A stretch of 49,343 nt of DNA from Gemmatimonadota bacterium. Lineage in GTDB: Bacteria; Gemmatimonadota; Gemmatimonadetes; Longimicrobiales; Gaopeijiaceae. The DNA lies in NCBI GenBank assembly GCA_022340755.1, contig JAJDNI010000071.1:1-49343 (forward strand). Direction: 5' to 3'. The notes under the pieces were generated by a model. The model saw only the letters and a program-made list of their open reading frames with translations, did not search any database and was not told the DNA's origin. Positions 1 to 8,341 of this stretch are shown here, piece by piece. Numbering within the stretch: the stretch's first letter is position 1; each line of letters opens with the position of its first letter. The position numbers were made by a program, and so were the translations under genes.

Positions 1-47
1 TTCCTGGGTCGGGCCTCGTGCAACACGCGTGTACGCTGAGATGGTGC

Positions 48-71
48 GGGCCGCCGGGGTTCCGGCGGCCC
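48..71 (-). terminator. Candidate terminator hairpin
   Basis: A perfect 10-bp stem, GGGCCGCCGG pairing with CCGGCGGCCC, encloses a 4-nt GGTT loop. It lies about 40 bp past the stop codon of the minus-strand SnoaL-like gene. No T-tract follows, so it may act as a weak or Rho-assisted terminator, or only as an mRNA-stabilising stem. Confidence 0.5.
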
Positions 72-111
72 ATGATGCTCCCTGATGTAGCGCCTCGCGC
101 GACTCCACGCT

Positions 112-513
112 TCAGGACTCTGCTCTCGCCGGTGCGAACGCCAGGCGCCAGAAACGGAGCTTCGCGCCTTCCGGTTGTCGACGGAGCGTGATCACGAAGT
201 CGTTCATGATCGCGACTCCCTCTTCACCCACGGGAGTCATTGTGCCTCGGGCCACACCGTGCAGCACCACCAGATTGCCCACCGATTCCGCACCCCCGTA
301 CTGGTGGTGAAGGTCCCAGAATCCCATCGCGAGCATGCCCTCGTACAGCCTGCGGACCTCCGCTCTTCCCTCCATCAATGGTACCGAGGGTGCCAGGAAT
401 ACCACGTCATCCGCAACATTGGCCACGATTCCGTCGACGTCACCGGCGCGAATCAGCTCCTCGTGGCGGGCGACGATGGTCTTCGCTTCGCGAATCCCGC
501 CGCCGGGAGTCAT
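112..513 (-). CDS. SnoaL-like / DUF4440 NTF2-fold protein
   Basis: The 133-residue product fits the NTF2-like alpha+beta barrel family (SnoaL/DUF4440/SgcJ type). An N-terminal helix (residues about 8-35, with HEELIRAGDVDGIVANVADD) leads into the VVFLAPSVPLMEGRAEV strand-turn, followed by a C-terminal sheet with GVARGTMTPVGE and DFVITLRR. Family members are small cytoplasmic enzymes or ligand binders of very varied function, so no substrate can be assigned. The ATG overlaps the stop of the upstream Ig-like frame by 4 bp (ATGA). That upstream frame looks degenerate, so the overlap may be accidental. A hairpin follows the stop. Confidence 0.8.
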   Translation of the reverse strand: MTPGGGIREAKTIVARHEELIRAGDVDGIVANVADDVVFLAPSVPLMEGRAEVRRLYEGMLAMGFWDLHHQYGGAESVGNLVVLHGVARGTMTPVGEEGVAIMNDFVITLRRQPEGAKLRFWRLAFAPARAES

Positions 514-1295
514 GGTAGCCTCGTCGCAGGGCGACTGGATTCCCCGGCCTTCGGATGTCTTACAGGGGATGCCGGCGCGACTGAGGCTGTGACCGCTGTC
601 AATGCCGAGAGCGTGCCGACTTCCACGGTGATCGTGGCCTCAGCGTACTCGCCTGTTTCAGACTCCGTCGCGGTAATGGTGGCCGTGCCACTCCCCACCG
701 CCTCTACCAACCCATCAGAAGTGACCGTCGCCACGGATTCGTCGGACGAGGCCCACTCAAACGTGACCTCAAAGACGTCACTCAGAGAGACGTCATACGC
801 GCTGGCACTGAGCTTCTGAGTCGCTCCCAGCAAGGTGAACGTCACGTGATGCGGCGACACGGTCACGTGGGTGACGACTTGATGCACTGTGATCCGGGCC
901 GTGGCGGATACGCCACCTGGAGTCGTTGCCGTGAGAACGGCCTCCCCGGTATACCCTGAGTGTACGAAGCCGTCCGATATGTATGCGACATCTTCGTCCG
1001 AAGACGTCCAAACAATCGTCACTCCGGGAACGTATGATCCCAGGGCGTCATACGCGGCAACGGCAATGGGTCGGGAATCCAGCCGCGTGAGGAACGTCAT
1101 GGTGTCCGGGTCCAAGACCAGCGTGGCTACAACCTGCTCCACGGTGACGCCCGCCTCACCGGATGCACCGCCCGACTCCGTCGCCCTGATGGTCGCTGAA
1201 CCGTTCGCCACTGCCTCGACTATGCCGGTGGAGGTCACCCTCGCCACGGCTTCGTTCGACGATGTCCACGCGAACCTCACCCCGGGGACATCCAA
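510..1295 (-). pseudogene. Fragment of a BIG2 (bacterial Ig-like) surface protein
   Basis: The open frame holds about three consecutive BIG2-type Ig-like repeats. Each has the WTSSDE/WASSDE core, then VA-x-V-T/S-x-G, then G-x-A-x-(I/L)-T-A-T. Such domains stack in secreted adhesins and surface proteins. The frame has no convincing start: it opens on TTG in mid-repeat, an in-frame stop lies about 15 codons upstream, and there is no signal peptide. The last 35 residues after the third repeat are low-complexity and unlike the family. I read it as a remnant truncated at both ends. A GTG inside the first repeat is a possible but unlikely start. Confidence 0.6.
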
Positions 1296-1433
1296 TCCCG
1301 CAGGCGTCCCCCCAGGGCCGGATCGGGCTGCATAGGACGTTCATCCCATGCACGAAGCTCATGGCCGGGGCATGCCTGGAGAGCGTCTTCCTCCGGGGTG
1401 ACTCCCCTGCATCAACTGAATCAAGGAGGTCTC

Positions 1434-1970
1434 ATGCGCGCCGCGACATTCTGTGCCCTTGTCTGTGCCACGGCCCTGATGGGCTGCGAGTCCGCCGTCG
1501 AGCCGGTGACCCCCCTCCCCGAACCTTCGTATTCGGCGGGGCCCGTGGAGCACAGTGCCTTCGGAAGTGCCGGCTTCACCCCTGGAGAGATCTTCCGCAT
1601 CGTCTCGTTCACTGCCATTGAACGGAAGGACCGATCGGCCTCCGGTTCGTTCCAGTGGAACTACGCGAGAGCGGCGAACCGTGGGCTAGGGACCGTGACC
1701 TGCCTGAGCGTGCGGGGTAGCGAAGCTTGGATCGGTGGGGTCATCACATACCACGCCACTCACCCTGAATATGTTGGCCTTGAAATCGCCATGCGTGCGG
1801 TGGACAACCGCGGGGTCGGCATCCCTGATCAGATCAGCCTGATCGCGCCGATTCCCTACGAAGGACCCGAAGGGGTGTTCAAGGGATACGCAGCCGACTT
1901 CTGCCGGGAAATGCCCGAATTTCCTCCGGTCTACGATCTGGAGTCCGGGAACCTGGTCGTGACGGGCTAG
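1434..1970 (+). CDS. Small putative lipoprotein, unknown function
   Basis: The start is the ATG preceded by a strong ribosome-binding site (AAGGAGGT at 1423-1430), giving 178 residues. The N-terminus (MRAATFCALVCATALMGCES) is a lipoprotein signal with lipobox LMGC at Cys18, so the protein is probably anchored in the outer or cytoplasmic membrane. The mature part has no family I recognise. It contains GSFQWNYARAANRGLGTVTCLSVRGSEAWIGG in two stretches, reminiscent of short beta-rich domains often annotated as post-transcriptional or hypothetical lipoproteins in Gemmatimonadota. It stands alone. Confidence 0.75.
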   Translation: MRAATFCALVCATALMGCESAVEPVTPLPEPSYSAGPVEHSAFGSAGFTPGEIFRIVSFTAIERKDRSASGSFQWNYARAANRGLGTVTCLSVRGSEAWIGGVITYHATHPEYVGLEIAMRAVDNRGVGIPDQISLIAPIPYEGPEGVFKGYAADFCREMPEFPPVYDLESGNLVVTG

Positions 1971-2223
1971 CGGCAGGGCCTGCCGGCGGTATCCGAAATA
2001 GGATCCCACTTGCGCTTGTGGGTGGCGAAGATTCCATCCGCGTGGGGAGATGGCGAACCGACGGCTCAAGGACCGAGTGCTCGGGCACGAAGGGTCGTCC
2101 TGCCAGAGGCTAGAGTCATGATGAGGTCGTGGGTGAAGCGCACTGCCCGAGGCGTATGCGAATAGAAAGCGTGCACGCCACGTGGGTGCGGCGGTGGGCT
2201 CAGCAGAGGGACTGTGGGGAGGG

Positions 2224-3252
2224 TCAGGCAGCGAGTCGGCGGGTGTAGCGGTGATGAAGCCCACCCACCCGGGCGAGGGCGACCACATTGCCCATCTCGG
2301 GCGGCTCCACCCCACGCGGATCGGGGTAGTCGTTGTCCAACGACCGGTGGGTTCGCGAGCTGTGATAGTGCGAGGCGTATCTTCGAAGAACCCGCATGAG
2401 GTGACGTTCTCCGAGAACGACGACGTGGTCGAGGCACTCTCGGCGGATTGAGCCGATCAGCCTCTCGCAGTGTGGATTCTGCCACGGCGAGTGTGGGGCT
2501 GTGACGACTTCCTCAATGCCCATCGTCTCGATGCGCTCGGCAAAGCTGCCGCGGGAGATGCTGTCGCGGTCGTGCAGCAGGAAGCGGGGTGCGGCGTCGT
2601 AGGGAAGAGCCGCGACGACTTGCCGGGCGGTCCACCGGGCGGACGGCGAGGCCGTGACGTTGAAGTGCAACATGCGGCGGCGATCATGGGACATGATCAC
2701 CAGCACGTAGAGCACGCGGAACGTCACCGTCGGGACGACGAAGAAGTCGATCGCCGCGATGTCCCTGACGTGGTTCTCGAGGAAGGAGCGCCAGCTCTGA
2801 GACGGTGGGCCAGACCGCGGTGGTCTGTAACGCCGTACCGTTGAGTCGCTGACCTCGATCCCGATCTTGTGGAGTTTCTCTTGGATACGGGGCTTGCCCC
2901 AGGTGGGGTTCGCACGCCACATGTCGCGGATCAGCTTCCGGACCTCGGGATGGATTCTCGGCCGGCCGCGCCGGCGTCCGCTCTTTCGGCGCCAGAAGGC
3001 CCGGAACCCCTTCCGGTGCCACTTCACGACCGTGGCCGTCTGGACGAGAACGAGGGCTCGTTGCCAGCCTGGCCAAAGACGGCGAAGCCAGATCCAGAAG
3101 AGCCGGTCACGGACCTTGAGCCGCACCCTTCCGGGCTGCCGACCGAGCACCATCAGTTGATGGCGAAGTGCCACGTTCTCGAGCGCGAGATCCCCTCGGC
3201 TCTTGAGCGCGGAAACGACGCTCCACCCTACGATGCGGACGCAATCTCCCAT
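2224..3252 (-). CDS. Integrase-core (rve, DDE) transposase
   Basis: This is a transposase of the IS3/IS481-like retroviral-integrase superfamily, which cuts and joins element ends. The chosen ATG gives about 342 residues, starting MGDCVRIVGW; the open frame upstream to 3492 is antisense to the HigA gene and not family-like. An N-terminal helical region (ENVALRHQLMVL) is followed by a basic HTH with KSGRRRGRPRIHPEVRKLI. The catalytic core shows D in AAIDFFVVP, D in LLHDRDS and E in NPHCERLIGS, then SIRRECLDHVVVL and a C-terminal EPPEMGNVV tail. The DDE triad looks intact. I could not define terminal inverted repeats, so the element boundaries are unknown. Confidence 0.9.
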   Translation of the reverse strand: MGDCVRIVGWSVVSALKSRGDLALENVALRHQLMVLGRQPGRVRLKVRDRLFWIWLRRLWPGWQRALVLVQTATVVKWHRKGFRAFWRRKSGRRRGRPRIHPEVRKLIRDMWRANPTWGKPRIQEKLHKIGIEVSDSTVRRYRPPRSGPPSQSWRSFLENHVRDIAAIDFFVVPTVTFRVLYVLVIMSHDRRRMLHFNVTASPSARWTARQVVAALPYDAAPRFLLHDRDSISRGSFAERIETMGIEEVVTAPHSPWQNPHCERLIGSIRRECLDHVVVLGERHLMRVLRRYASHYHSSRTHRSLDNDYPDPRGVEPPEMGNVVALARVGGLHHRYTRRLAA

Positions 3253-3328
3253 CGACGCCTGCTCTCGTTGAAGCCACGAAAGGCCAGCAATTTCGCGGCG
3301 GACGAGTTCTTCGCCACCCACAGGCAGA

Positions 3329-3691
3329 ATGAGCACAGGGATGGAGGTCACGCCGGCCGATGGCAACATCTTCGAGACGCTTGGATTCCCCGATGTGGAG
3401 GAGCTCAAGGCCAAGGCCGAGTTGGTCATCCAGATCATCCAGATCATGGAGGAACGTGGCCTCAAGCAGGAAAGGGCGGAGATCATGGGCATCGATCAGC
3501 CGAAGGTCTCCCAGCTCGTGCACGGCAGTTTGAACGGGTTCTCCATGGAGCGCCTGTATCGTTTCCTGAATGCCCTTGGCATGGACGTCGAGATCGTCGT
3601 GAAGCCGGTGCCCAAGAGCCGAGAGTCAGCGCGCCTCAGCGTCACCCGGGCCGGTGCTCGTTCACGCGGACCGCGGCCCGCGAAGGTCTGA
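3329..3691 (+). CDS. HigA-type XRE antitoxin / HTH regulator
   Basis: The 120-residue product matches the HigA2-like antitoxin pattern: EVTPADGNIFETLGFPDVEELKAKAEL in the N-terminal part, an HTH (LKQERAEIMGIDQPKVSQLVHG) and the closing GFSMERLYRFLNALGMDVEIVVKP. These proteins bind and repress their own operon and neutralise a RelE/HigB-fold RNase toxin. The toxin gene normally sits directly upstream, but none is present: 76 bp upstream a divergent transposase begins. A second in-frame ATG at 3341 is an alternative start. The basic 25-residue C-terminal tail is not typical. It may be an orphan regulator or the survivor of a toxin-antitoxin pair broken by the transposon. Confidence 0.85.
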   Translation: MSTGMEVTPADGNIFETLGFPDVEELKAKAELVIQIIQIMEERGLKQERAEIMGIDQPKVSQLVHGSLNGFSMERLYRFLNALGMDVEIVVKPVPKSRESARLSVTRAGARSRGPRPAKV

Positions 3692-3837
3692 GGGGACGCC
3701 GGGGCGAGTCAGTCTCGTCGGTCGACACCCTGCGCCCCTGCGCCGTGCGTCTATCCTGCACTATACGACTCGGTGGTGGCGGGCGGCACCTGAGCTACTC
3801 GTAGGACGCGCTGCACGACGGCGCCGAGGGAGAGATC

Positions 3838-4703
3838 ATGAGCGTGATCCTGATCACAGGCTGTAGCAGCGGTATCGGTCTCGAGTCGGCAGTGGCCTTC
3901 GTTCGACAGGGCGACACGACCATTGCGACGATGCGGGACACGACGAGGGGCGAGCGTCTCCGAGCACGGTGCGATCAGGAGGGCCTCTGAAGGCCGAGAT
4001 CCGGTCTCTCGACGTCACCGACCAGATGTCGGTGAGTGAGGTGGTAGACGCAGTGCTCCAGACCCACGGCGCCATCGATATCATTGTCAACAACGCCGGC
4101 GTGGGCACCTCCGGACCCGTCGAGGACCAATCCCTGGAGATCGCCAGGCGGGTCATGGAGACCAATCTCTTGGGCCCCGTGCGGGTCATTCAAGCCGTCC
4201 TTCCATCGATGCGCGCACGACGCTCCGGGGTCATCGTCAACGTCAGCTCGGTCGCGGGCCTCCTGCCGACGACGATGTTCCAGAGCCTACATACGGCGTC
4301 GAAGCGAGCCCTGAACGCCGTGAGCGAAGCCCTGTTCGCCGAAGTCCTGCCTTTCGGAATCCGGGTCGTGTCCATCGCGCCGGGCTTCTTCAGGACCGAG
4401 ATCTTTGTGAAAAGGCTGAGTAGCGGTGAACCGCCGGCCGACGTGTACGCGGCCGACCAGGAGTGGATTCGCTCGTTCTACGAGAAGAGCATCGGTGGGG
4501 GCGCATCCCCGGAGCTCGTCGCGGATGCCATCGTAAGCGCAGCCACGGACCCGAACACGAGACTCCACACTCCGGTGGGCGAGGACGCGGCCATGTACCT
4601 GGAGTTGCTGGCCCGAGTCGATGGTTACGAGGGGTGGCTGGAGGCCGTGGGGTCCATGGCGGAGTCCCTCGTGGGTCCCCGGCCGAGCAGTCCGAGGACC
4701 TGA
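3838..4703 (+). pseudogene. Short-chain dehydrogenase/reductase, frameshifted
   Basis: A classical SDR is readable only across two frames. From the ATG at 3838 (upstream GAGAG) the first frame gives 50 residues with the NAD(P)-binding motif TGCSSGIG, then hits TGA at 3988-3990. The remainder (LKAEIRSLDVTD, NNAGVG, NVSSVAGLL and onward to the stop at 4703) continues in the third frame, overlapping from about 3969. The total of 866 nt is not a multiple of three. The catalytic YxxxK position reads HTASK, with His in place of the Tyr. Frameshift plus active-site loss argues for a decayed gene. A sequencing error could explain the first but not the second. Confidence 0.75.
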
Positions 4704-4788
4704 GGGAAAGCGGTTGGTGCCGTCCTCGGGCCGGTCCGGTTCTCCGTGCAAATGGTAGGATCGTGAGCCCGGCCAGCGGTAAGGACGG

Positions 4789-5409
4789 CTAGCGGTACCC
4801 CCCCTTCACGAAGGTGAAGGTGAAGTCGACGCCGAAGGCCAAGGGTGTCCAATTGTCGCCCGAGTCCTTGATCCTCCCGGTCATGCCATGGCCCGAGACG
4901 CCGAGCCCCCACCTGTTCCCCACCTGCCACTCCTTCCCCACCAGGACGGAGAGGCCGAGCCCCATATCGGAGTCTCCACTGACCGACGCCGAGCCGGACG
5001 AGTACTCCAGCCTCATCCTGGCCATGCCCACCGTGCCCCCGAAGTAAACCCCGGACGCCGAATAGACGGTGACTCCAACTCCCACCCCGAACAGGGTGGC
5101 GGTCATGTCGTTGCTCGTGCTGATGCTGACGCCGCCGGATTCGAGCTCGGGCCCCGTGATACTGCTTCCGAAGATCTCGCCGTACACGGCGACGTTGTCT
5201 TTGAAGAAGGTCCCGAAGTCCAGGGCCACCATGCCGCTGCCACCCTTGATCTTGGTGTCGCCGACGTCATCGGCGTTGAGGGTGGTGTACCCGAATCCCA
5301 CGTTGCCCCTGAAGAAGAACCCGGATTTCTGGGCCGACACCGTGTGTGGAAGAAGGGAGAGGGCCAGGGCCAGCCCCATGAGGATTGCGGTCTTGCCGGA
5401 AGTGCGCAT
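4789..5409 (-). CDS. Outer-membrane beta-barrel protein
   Basis: The ATG at 5409 is preceded by GGAGGG and gives 206 residues. A Sec signal peptide (MRTSGKTAILMGLALALSLL, cleavage after VSA-Q near residue 27) leads into alternating beta-strand sequence: FFFRGNVGFGYTTLN, GGSGMVALDFGTFFKDNVAVYGEIFG, GVGVGVTVYSASGVYFGGTVGMARMRLEY, GLGLSVLVGKEWQVGNRWGLGVSGHG. It ends VDFTFTFVKGG, the aromatic-rich last strand of small eight-stranded barrels of the OmpW/OmpA-like type. Function is unknown. It is convergent with the frameshifted SDR. Confidence 0.8.
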   Translation of the reverse strand: MRTSGKTAILMGLALALSLLPHTVSAQKSGFFFRGNVGFGYTTLNADDVGDTKIKGGSGMVALDFGTFFKDNVAVYGEIFGSSITGPELESGGVSISTSNDMTATLFGVGVGVTVYSASGVYFGGTVGMARMRLEYSSGSASVSGDSDMGLGLSVLVGKEWQVGNRWGLGVSGHGMTGRIKDSGDNWTPLAFGVDFTFTFVKGGYR

Positions 5410-5643
5410 GAGAACCCTCCGTCGGAGGATGCACGTGGACCCGCCCTGACTCATGCCCGGGAGGGGGGCAGGAAAGGCACCCATCCAATCGGTCACAAGA
5501 TAAACACAAGTGCTTCATGAAGCGACGGTATTCATCAACGCCAGGCGAGAACTCTCATGGACGCACCGTACCACTACCTGCGTCCGAGAGGCCGTGGAGG
5601 CGCCGCGCCGAAGGGCAATATTTCAAGTCTGATCGGAGGTGTC

Positions 5644-5814
5644 ATGAAACGCGTGGCCAACAAGGCATCAAGCCATGAAGAGGCGCGTCGGTGGGACATC
5701 GAGCAGCAGGTTTCGATGACCCCCGAAGAACGCCTGCGCGCGGCGCGCGAGTTGAAGGAGCGCGCCTTCCCGTCGGACGCGAAGGACGTGCGCGCGTGGC
5801 ACCGATCCGCGTAG
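5644..5814 (+). CDS. Small protein preceding nucleotidyltransferase
   Basis: The 56-residue product starts MKRVANKASS at an ATG with GGAGGT seven bases upstream. It has the sequence WDIEQQVSMTPEERLRAARELKERAF and ends DVRAWHRS. Short proteins with MTPEERL and a terminal DVR motif commonly sit directly upstream of stand-alone nucleotidyltransferase genes, an arrangement resembling toxin-antitoxin pairs (inferred from memory of such loci). The downstream GTG of the nucleotidyltransferase lies inside this gene's 3' end, indicating translational coupling. The partner is damaged, so this gene may be a leftover. Confidence 0.65.
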   Translation: MKRVANKASSHEEARRWDIEQQVSMTPEERLRAARELKERAFPSDAKDVRAWHRSA

Positions 5815-6143
5815 ACGCCTCCCACTTCTCTCCCGACACTCGCGCCTTCCTGGAGGCGCTTGCCGCCAAGGCTGTGCGGTACTTGATCGTGGGTGGGGAG
5901 GCCGTCAACGACATCGATGGAGTCACTCTCGACGAGGCCTGGCCGGGCCGCGGGGATGCGGTGATCCGGACCGAGAAAGTGGATGTCGACCTCGCCTTCA
6001 TCGGACTCGAGGCGCTGGTGAAGAACAAGCGAGCCAGCGGGCGGCCGTTTCTCCTCCGGGTTCCCAGGCCTGATAAGCGTGAGGTCGAGGGCTCGATCGG
6101 ATATCGTGACCGTAGACGGACCACGGTCACCTCCCGCGACTAA
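5796..6143 (+). pseudogene. Internally deleted nucleotidyltransferase remnant
   Basis: From GTG 5796, overlapping the small upstream gene by 19 bp, the frame gives 115 residues. Residues 15-37 (TRAFLEALAAKAVRYLIVGGEAV) match the start of MNT/DUF6036-like nucleotidyltransferases. In intact members this is followed by the catalytic DxD region and 50-60 further residues. Here it jumps straight to the C-terminal IDGVTLDEAWPGR and LEALVKNKRASGRP. The tail after RP is unlike the family, suggesting a second frameshift. With the nucleotide-binding Asp pair absent, catalysis is not expected. Confidence 0.65.
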
Positions 6144-6273
6144 CCGTGAAAGCGCTCCCACTCCGCGAGGTGGACGCGCTTCCTCTTCCGGGCTGATCGG
6201 GGGCTCGGCCCCGGCGGCAGCGGACGCCATGCCCCTGGGATGCCGATCCCTTTCACGCGCTGGCGGGGTCCTC

Positions 6274-6729
6274 CTAGCCCGGCAGGCCTCGCAGCACACG
6301 CTCCATGACGTTCACGATCACCGCCGCTTCCTCCGCGCTCACCCGGGACGTGAACACGCGACGCACCGTCCCGCGGTGTCGCGCGGACGCTTCCGCAAAG
6401 CGCTTCTGACCCTGCTTCGTCAGGACCACCCGCGTCGCACGGCGATCGCTCGGGTCAGGCTGGCGGGCCACCAACCCCTCCCTCTCCATCCGGTCCACCA
6501 GCGACGTGAGGCCGCTCTTGCTCACGACGATCGCCGCCGCAAGGTCCGTCATACGGACGCCGTGCTCTCCTTCGGACACGTGGAGCATCACGTCGTAATA
6601 CTGGAGCGGGAAGTCGGCGTCGAAGGTTGTTTCCAGGTACCGCATCAGGTCCCGGTGCCCCTCCAGAAGCGCGCGCCACGCCTTGCCCTGGATGGTGGGA
6701 CCACGCCCGCTCGCAGAAGACGCTTGCAT
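6274..6729 (-). CDS. MarR-family transcriptional regulator
   Basis: The 151-residue product is a winged-helix MarR protein. The dimerisation helices flank an HTH with VRMTDLAAAIVVSKSGLTSLVDRMEREGLV, followed by the wing DPSDRRATRVVLTKQG, a family hallmark. Such regulators repress adjacent genes and are released by small lipophilic or oxidised ligands. It is divergent from the NmrA-like reductase at 6862. The 132-bp gap contains a 25-bp near-perfect palindrome (6748-6772), 19 bp from this ATG, which fits repression of both genes by this protein (inference). Confidence 0.93.
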   Translation of the reverse strand: MQASSASGRGPTIQGKAWRALLEGHRDLMRYLETTFDADFPLQYYDVMLHVSEGEHGVRMTDLAAAIVVSKSGLTSLVDRMEREGLVARQPDPSDRRATRVVLTKQGQKRFAEASARHRGTVRRVFTSRVSAEEAAVIVNVMERVLRGLPG

Positions 6730-6747
6730 TGTTCGTCCTTAGATATT

Positions 6748-6772
6748 ACGATATCGAAGTATTCGTTATCGT
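6748..6772. promoter_or_regulatory. Putative MarR operator palindrome
   Basis: This 25-bp imperfect palindrome begins ACGATATCGAA and ends TTCGTTATCGT; 10 of 12 arm positions pair around the central base. It is the only AT-rich palindrome in the divergent marR/NmrA-like intergenic region, and is centred about 30 bp from the MarR start and about 100 bp from the reductase start. Its size suits a MarR dimer. Confidence 0.6.
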
Positions 6773-6861
6773 ACTGTCAGTTGTCGGACAGCTGGATCCA
6801 TCCTAAGAGATCGGCTCGCCTTGTCCAGCCGGGAGAACCTGCACCACGAAGGAGGCGACCC

Positions 6862-7728
6862 ATGAGCAGCATCGCGATCGTAGGCGTGACGGGGACCATC
6901 GGCGGTCGAGTGGCGCGGCAACTGGTGGAGGCCGGACACGACGTGGTGGGTCTGTCGCGTGGTGGGAGCGAGGCCCCGAATGGGGTGCGGCGTCGGCTGG
7001 TGGACCTCACCGACGAGTCCGCGGCCCGCAACGCGTTGGACGGGATCCGGGCACTGTACCTGACGCCGCCGGAGTCGGGACCCGACCCGCTGGCGCTGGA
7101 GCGCTCCGTGGGCATGAACGTCATCGCGGCGGCTCGCGACCGGGGCGTGGAGCACGTGGTCATGCACACGGCGGTGCACGCCGACCGTGGCGACACAGGG
7201 GCGAAGATCCTGGACAACAAGCAGCCCCTGGAGGCGGCGTTGGCTGCCAGCGGCGTGCCGTACACCATCCTGCGGCCCGCGTGGTACCTCCAGAATCTGT
7301 TCGGGGCGAAGGGCTACCTCGAGCAGGGTATGTTCAGCATGCCGTGGCCGGCGGATAGGGTGTGGGCGGCGACGGACGTGGAGGACGTGGCGCGGGCGGC
7401 GGTTGCGTTCCTGGAGAACGGTCCGGCGAATCGGGGCTTCGACGTCCACATCCCCGGCGGCATCACGGCGGCGGCGATCTGCGAGGCGGTCGAATGCGTC
7501 ACCGGGCAGGCCGTCGGCTATCAGGAGGCGCCCAGCAGCCGCCAGGCCGTGGAGTCCTACCCCATCAGCGACGCGCACAAGGAACTGTACGCGGCGCTGT
7601 TCGACTACTTCAGATCGCACAGCTACCTGGGCGACCCGCTCCCCGTCACCGAGGCCGTCGACGGCTTCTCGTACGGCACCATCGAGGACTTCATGCACCG
7701 CGAGCTGTTCGCGGGCGTGGGAGTCTGA
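6862..7728 (+). CDS. NmrA-like / SDR-a NAD(P)-binding oxidoreductase
   Basis: The ATG 6862 follows GGAGG at 6851-6855 and gives 288 residues. The N-terminus MSSIAIVGVTGTIGGRVARQ is an atypical-SDR Rossmann fold with the GxTGxxG dinucleotide motif. ALYLTPPES, VEHVVMHTAVHAD, YTILRPAWYLQN and AATDVEDVARAAVAFLE are the usual NmrA/QOR2-like landmarks. Members either reduce quinones and similar compounds or sense NAD(P) redox state. Divergent pairing with a MarR gene suggests an inducible detoxification enzyme (inference). A frameshifted cupin gene follows 50 bp downstream. Confidence 0.88.
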   Translation: MSSIAIVGVTGTIGGRVARQLVEAGHDVVGLSRGGSEAPNGVRRRLVDLTDESAARNALDGIRALYLTPPESGPDPLALERSVGMNVIAAARDRGVEHVVMHTAVHADRGDTGAKILDNKQPLEAALAASGVPYTILRPAWYLQNLFGAKGYLEQGMFSMPWPADRVWAATDVEDVARAAVAFLENGPANRGFDVHIPGGITAAAICEAVECVTGQAVGYQEAPSSRQAVESYPISDAHKELYAALFDYFRSHSYLGDPLPVTEAVDGFSYGTIEDFMHRELFAGVGV

Positions 7729-7778
7729 CCCGCCCGGGGGAACTCCGCCCCCGAATCCAAAGAGAAGGGGAGGCCAGC

Positions 7779-8179
7779 ATGGGTACTACCACTTCGGACC
7801 GGGCGCAGCTCGAATACGCGCTGCACGAGGACGAGGGCGAGGCGTTCTGGCCGCTCGGGATGCTGCAAACGATCAAGATCAGCCGTGAGGACACCGGGGC
7901 GGCGCATACGGGCTGATCGAGATCGTCGTACCCGAGGGCGTTGGGTCGCCCTGGCACGTCCACCCCGAGCAGGACGAGTGGTTCTACGTCCTCGAGGGCG
8001 AGATCACCTTTTGGGTCGCCGACACGCGACTGTCCCCGAAGGCAGGCTCGGTTGGCTTCGGCCCCAAGGGCGTGCCCCACACCATGCCCGAAGAAGCCAT
8101 GAACGACGTCATGCGGCGTTGGTGCGGGGAGCTGCGTCGCGACGGGGGCCATGCCCGGGCGGGGCTCGTTGTTCCATGA
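7779..8179 (+). pseudogene. Frameshifted cupin-domain gene
   Basis: The ATG 7779 (upstream AGAAGGGGAGG) opens a frame MGTTTSDRAQLEYALH that stops at 7914-7916. The cupin itself continues in another frame from about 7904: YGLIEIVVPEGVG, then PWHVHPEQDEWFYVLEGEITFWV with the metal-site motif HxH(x4)E, then GSVGFGPKGVPHT. After HT the expected second cupin motif disappears, and the frame runs on in unrelated sequence to TGA at 8177-8179. At least one frameshift is certain from the sequence and a 3' truncation is likely. It probably once formed an operon with the NmrA-like gene. Confidence 0.7.
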
Positions 8180-8341
8180 GCTGATACTGTGTGCGCGACT
8201 CTCCCCGGGTGGCAGCTGATGCACGACCAAGGCACACCCAGAAGACCGATCGCGATCCCCCCACTGCACCTCGCCACGCTTCGGCTGACGGAGGATCAGG
8301 GTCCGAGACCGCCCGCCGTCTCAGCCGCGCCGGCCCCGCGA

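Noticed and set aside
3253-3328. Search for a HigB toxin remnant upstream of the antitoxin
   Set aside because: No plus-strand frame resembles the RelE/HigB C-terminus, so no remnant is annotated.
2869-3804. 311-codon plus-strand frame across the transposase start
   Set aside because: Antisense to the transposase and out of frame with the HigA gene; no motif.
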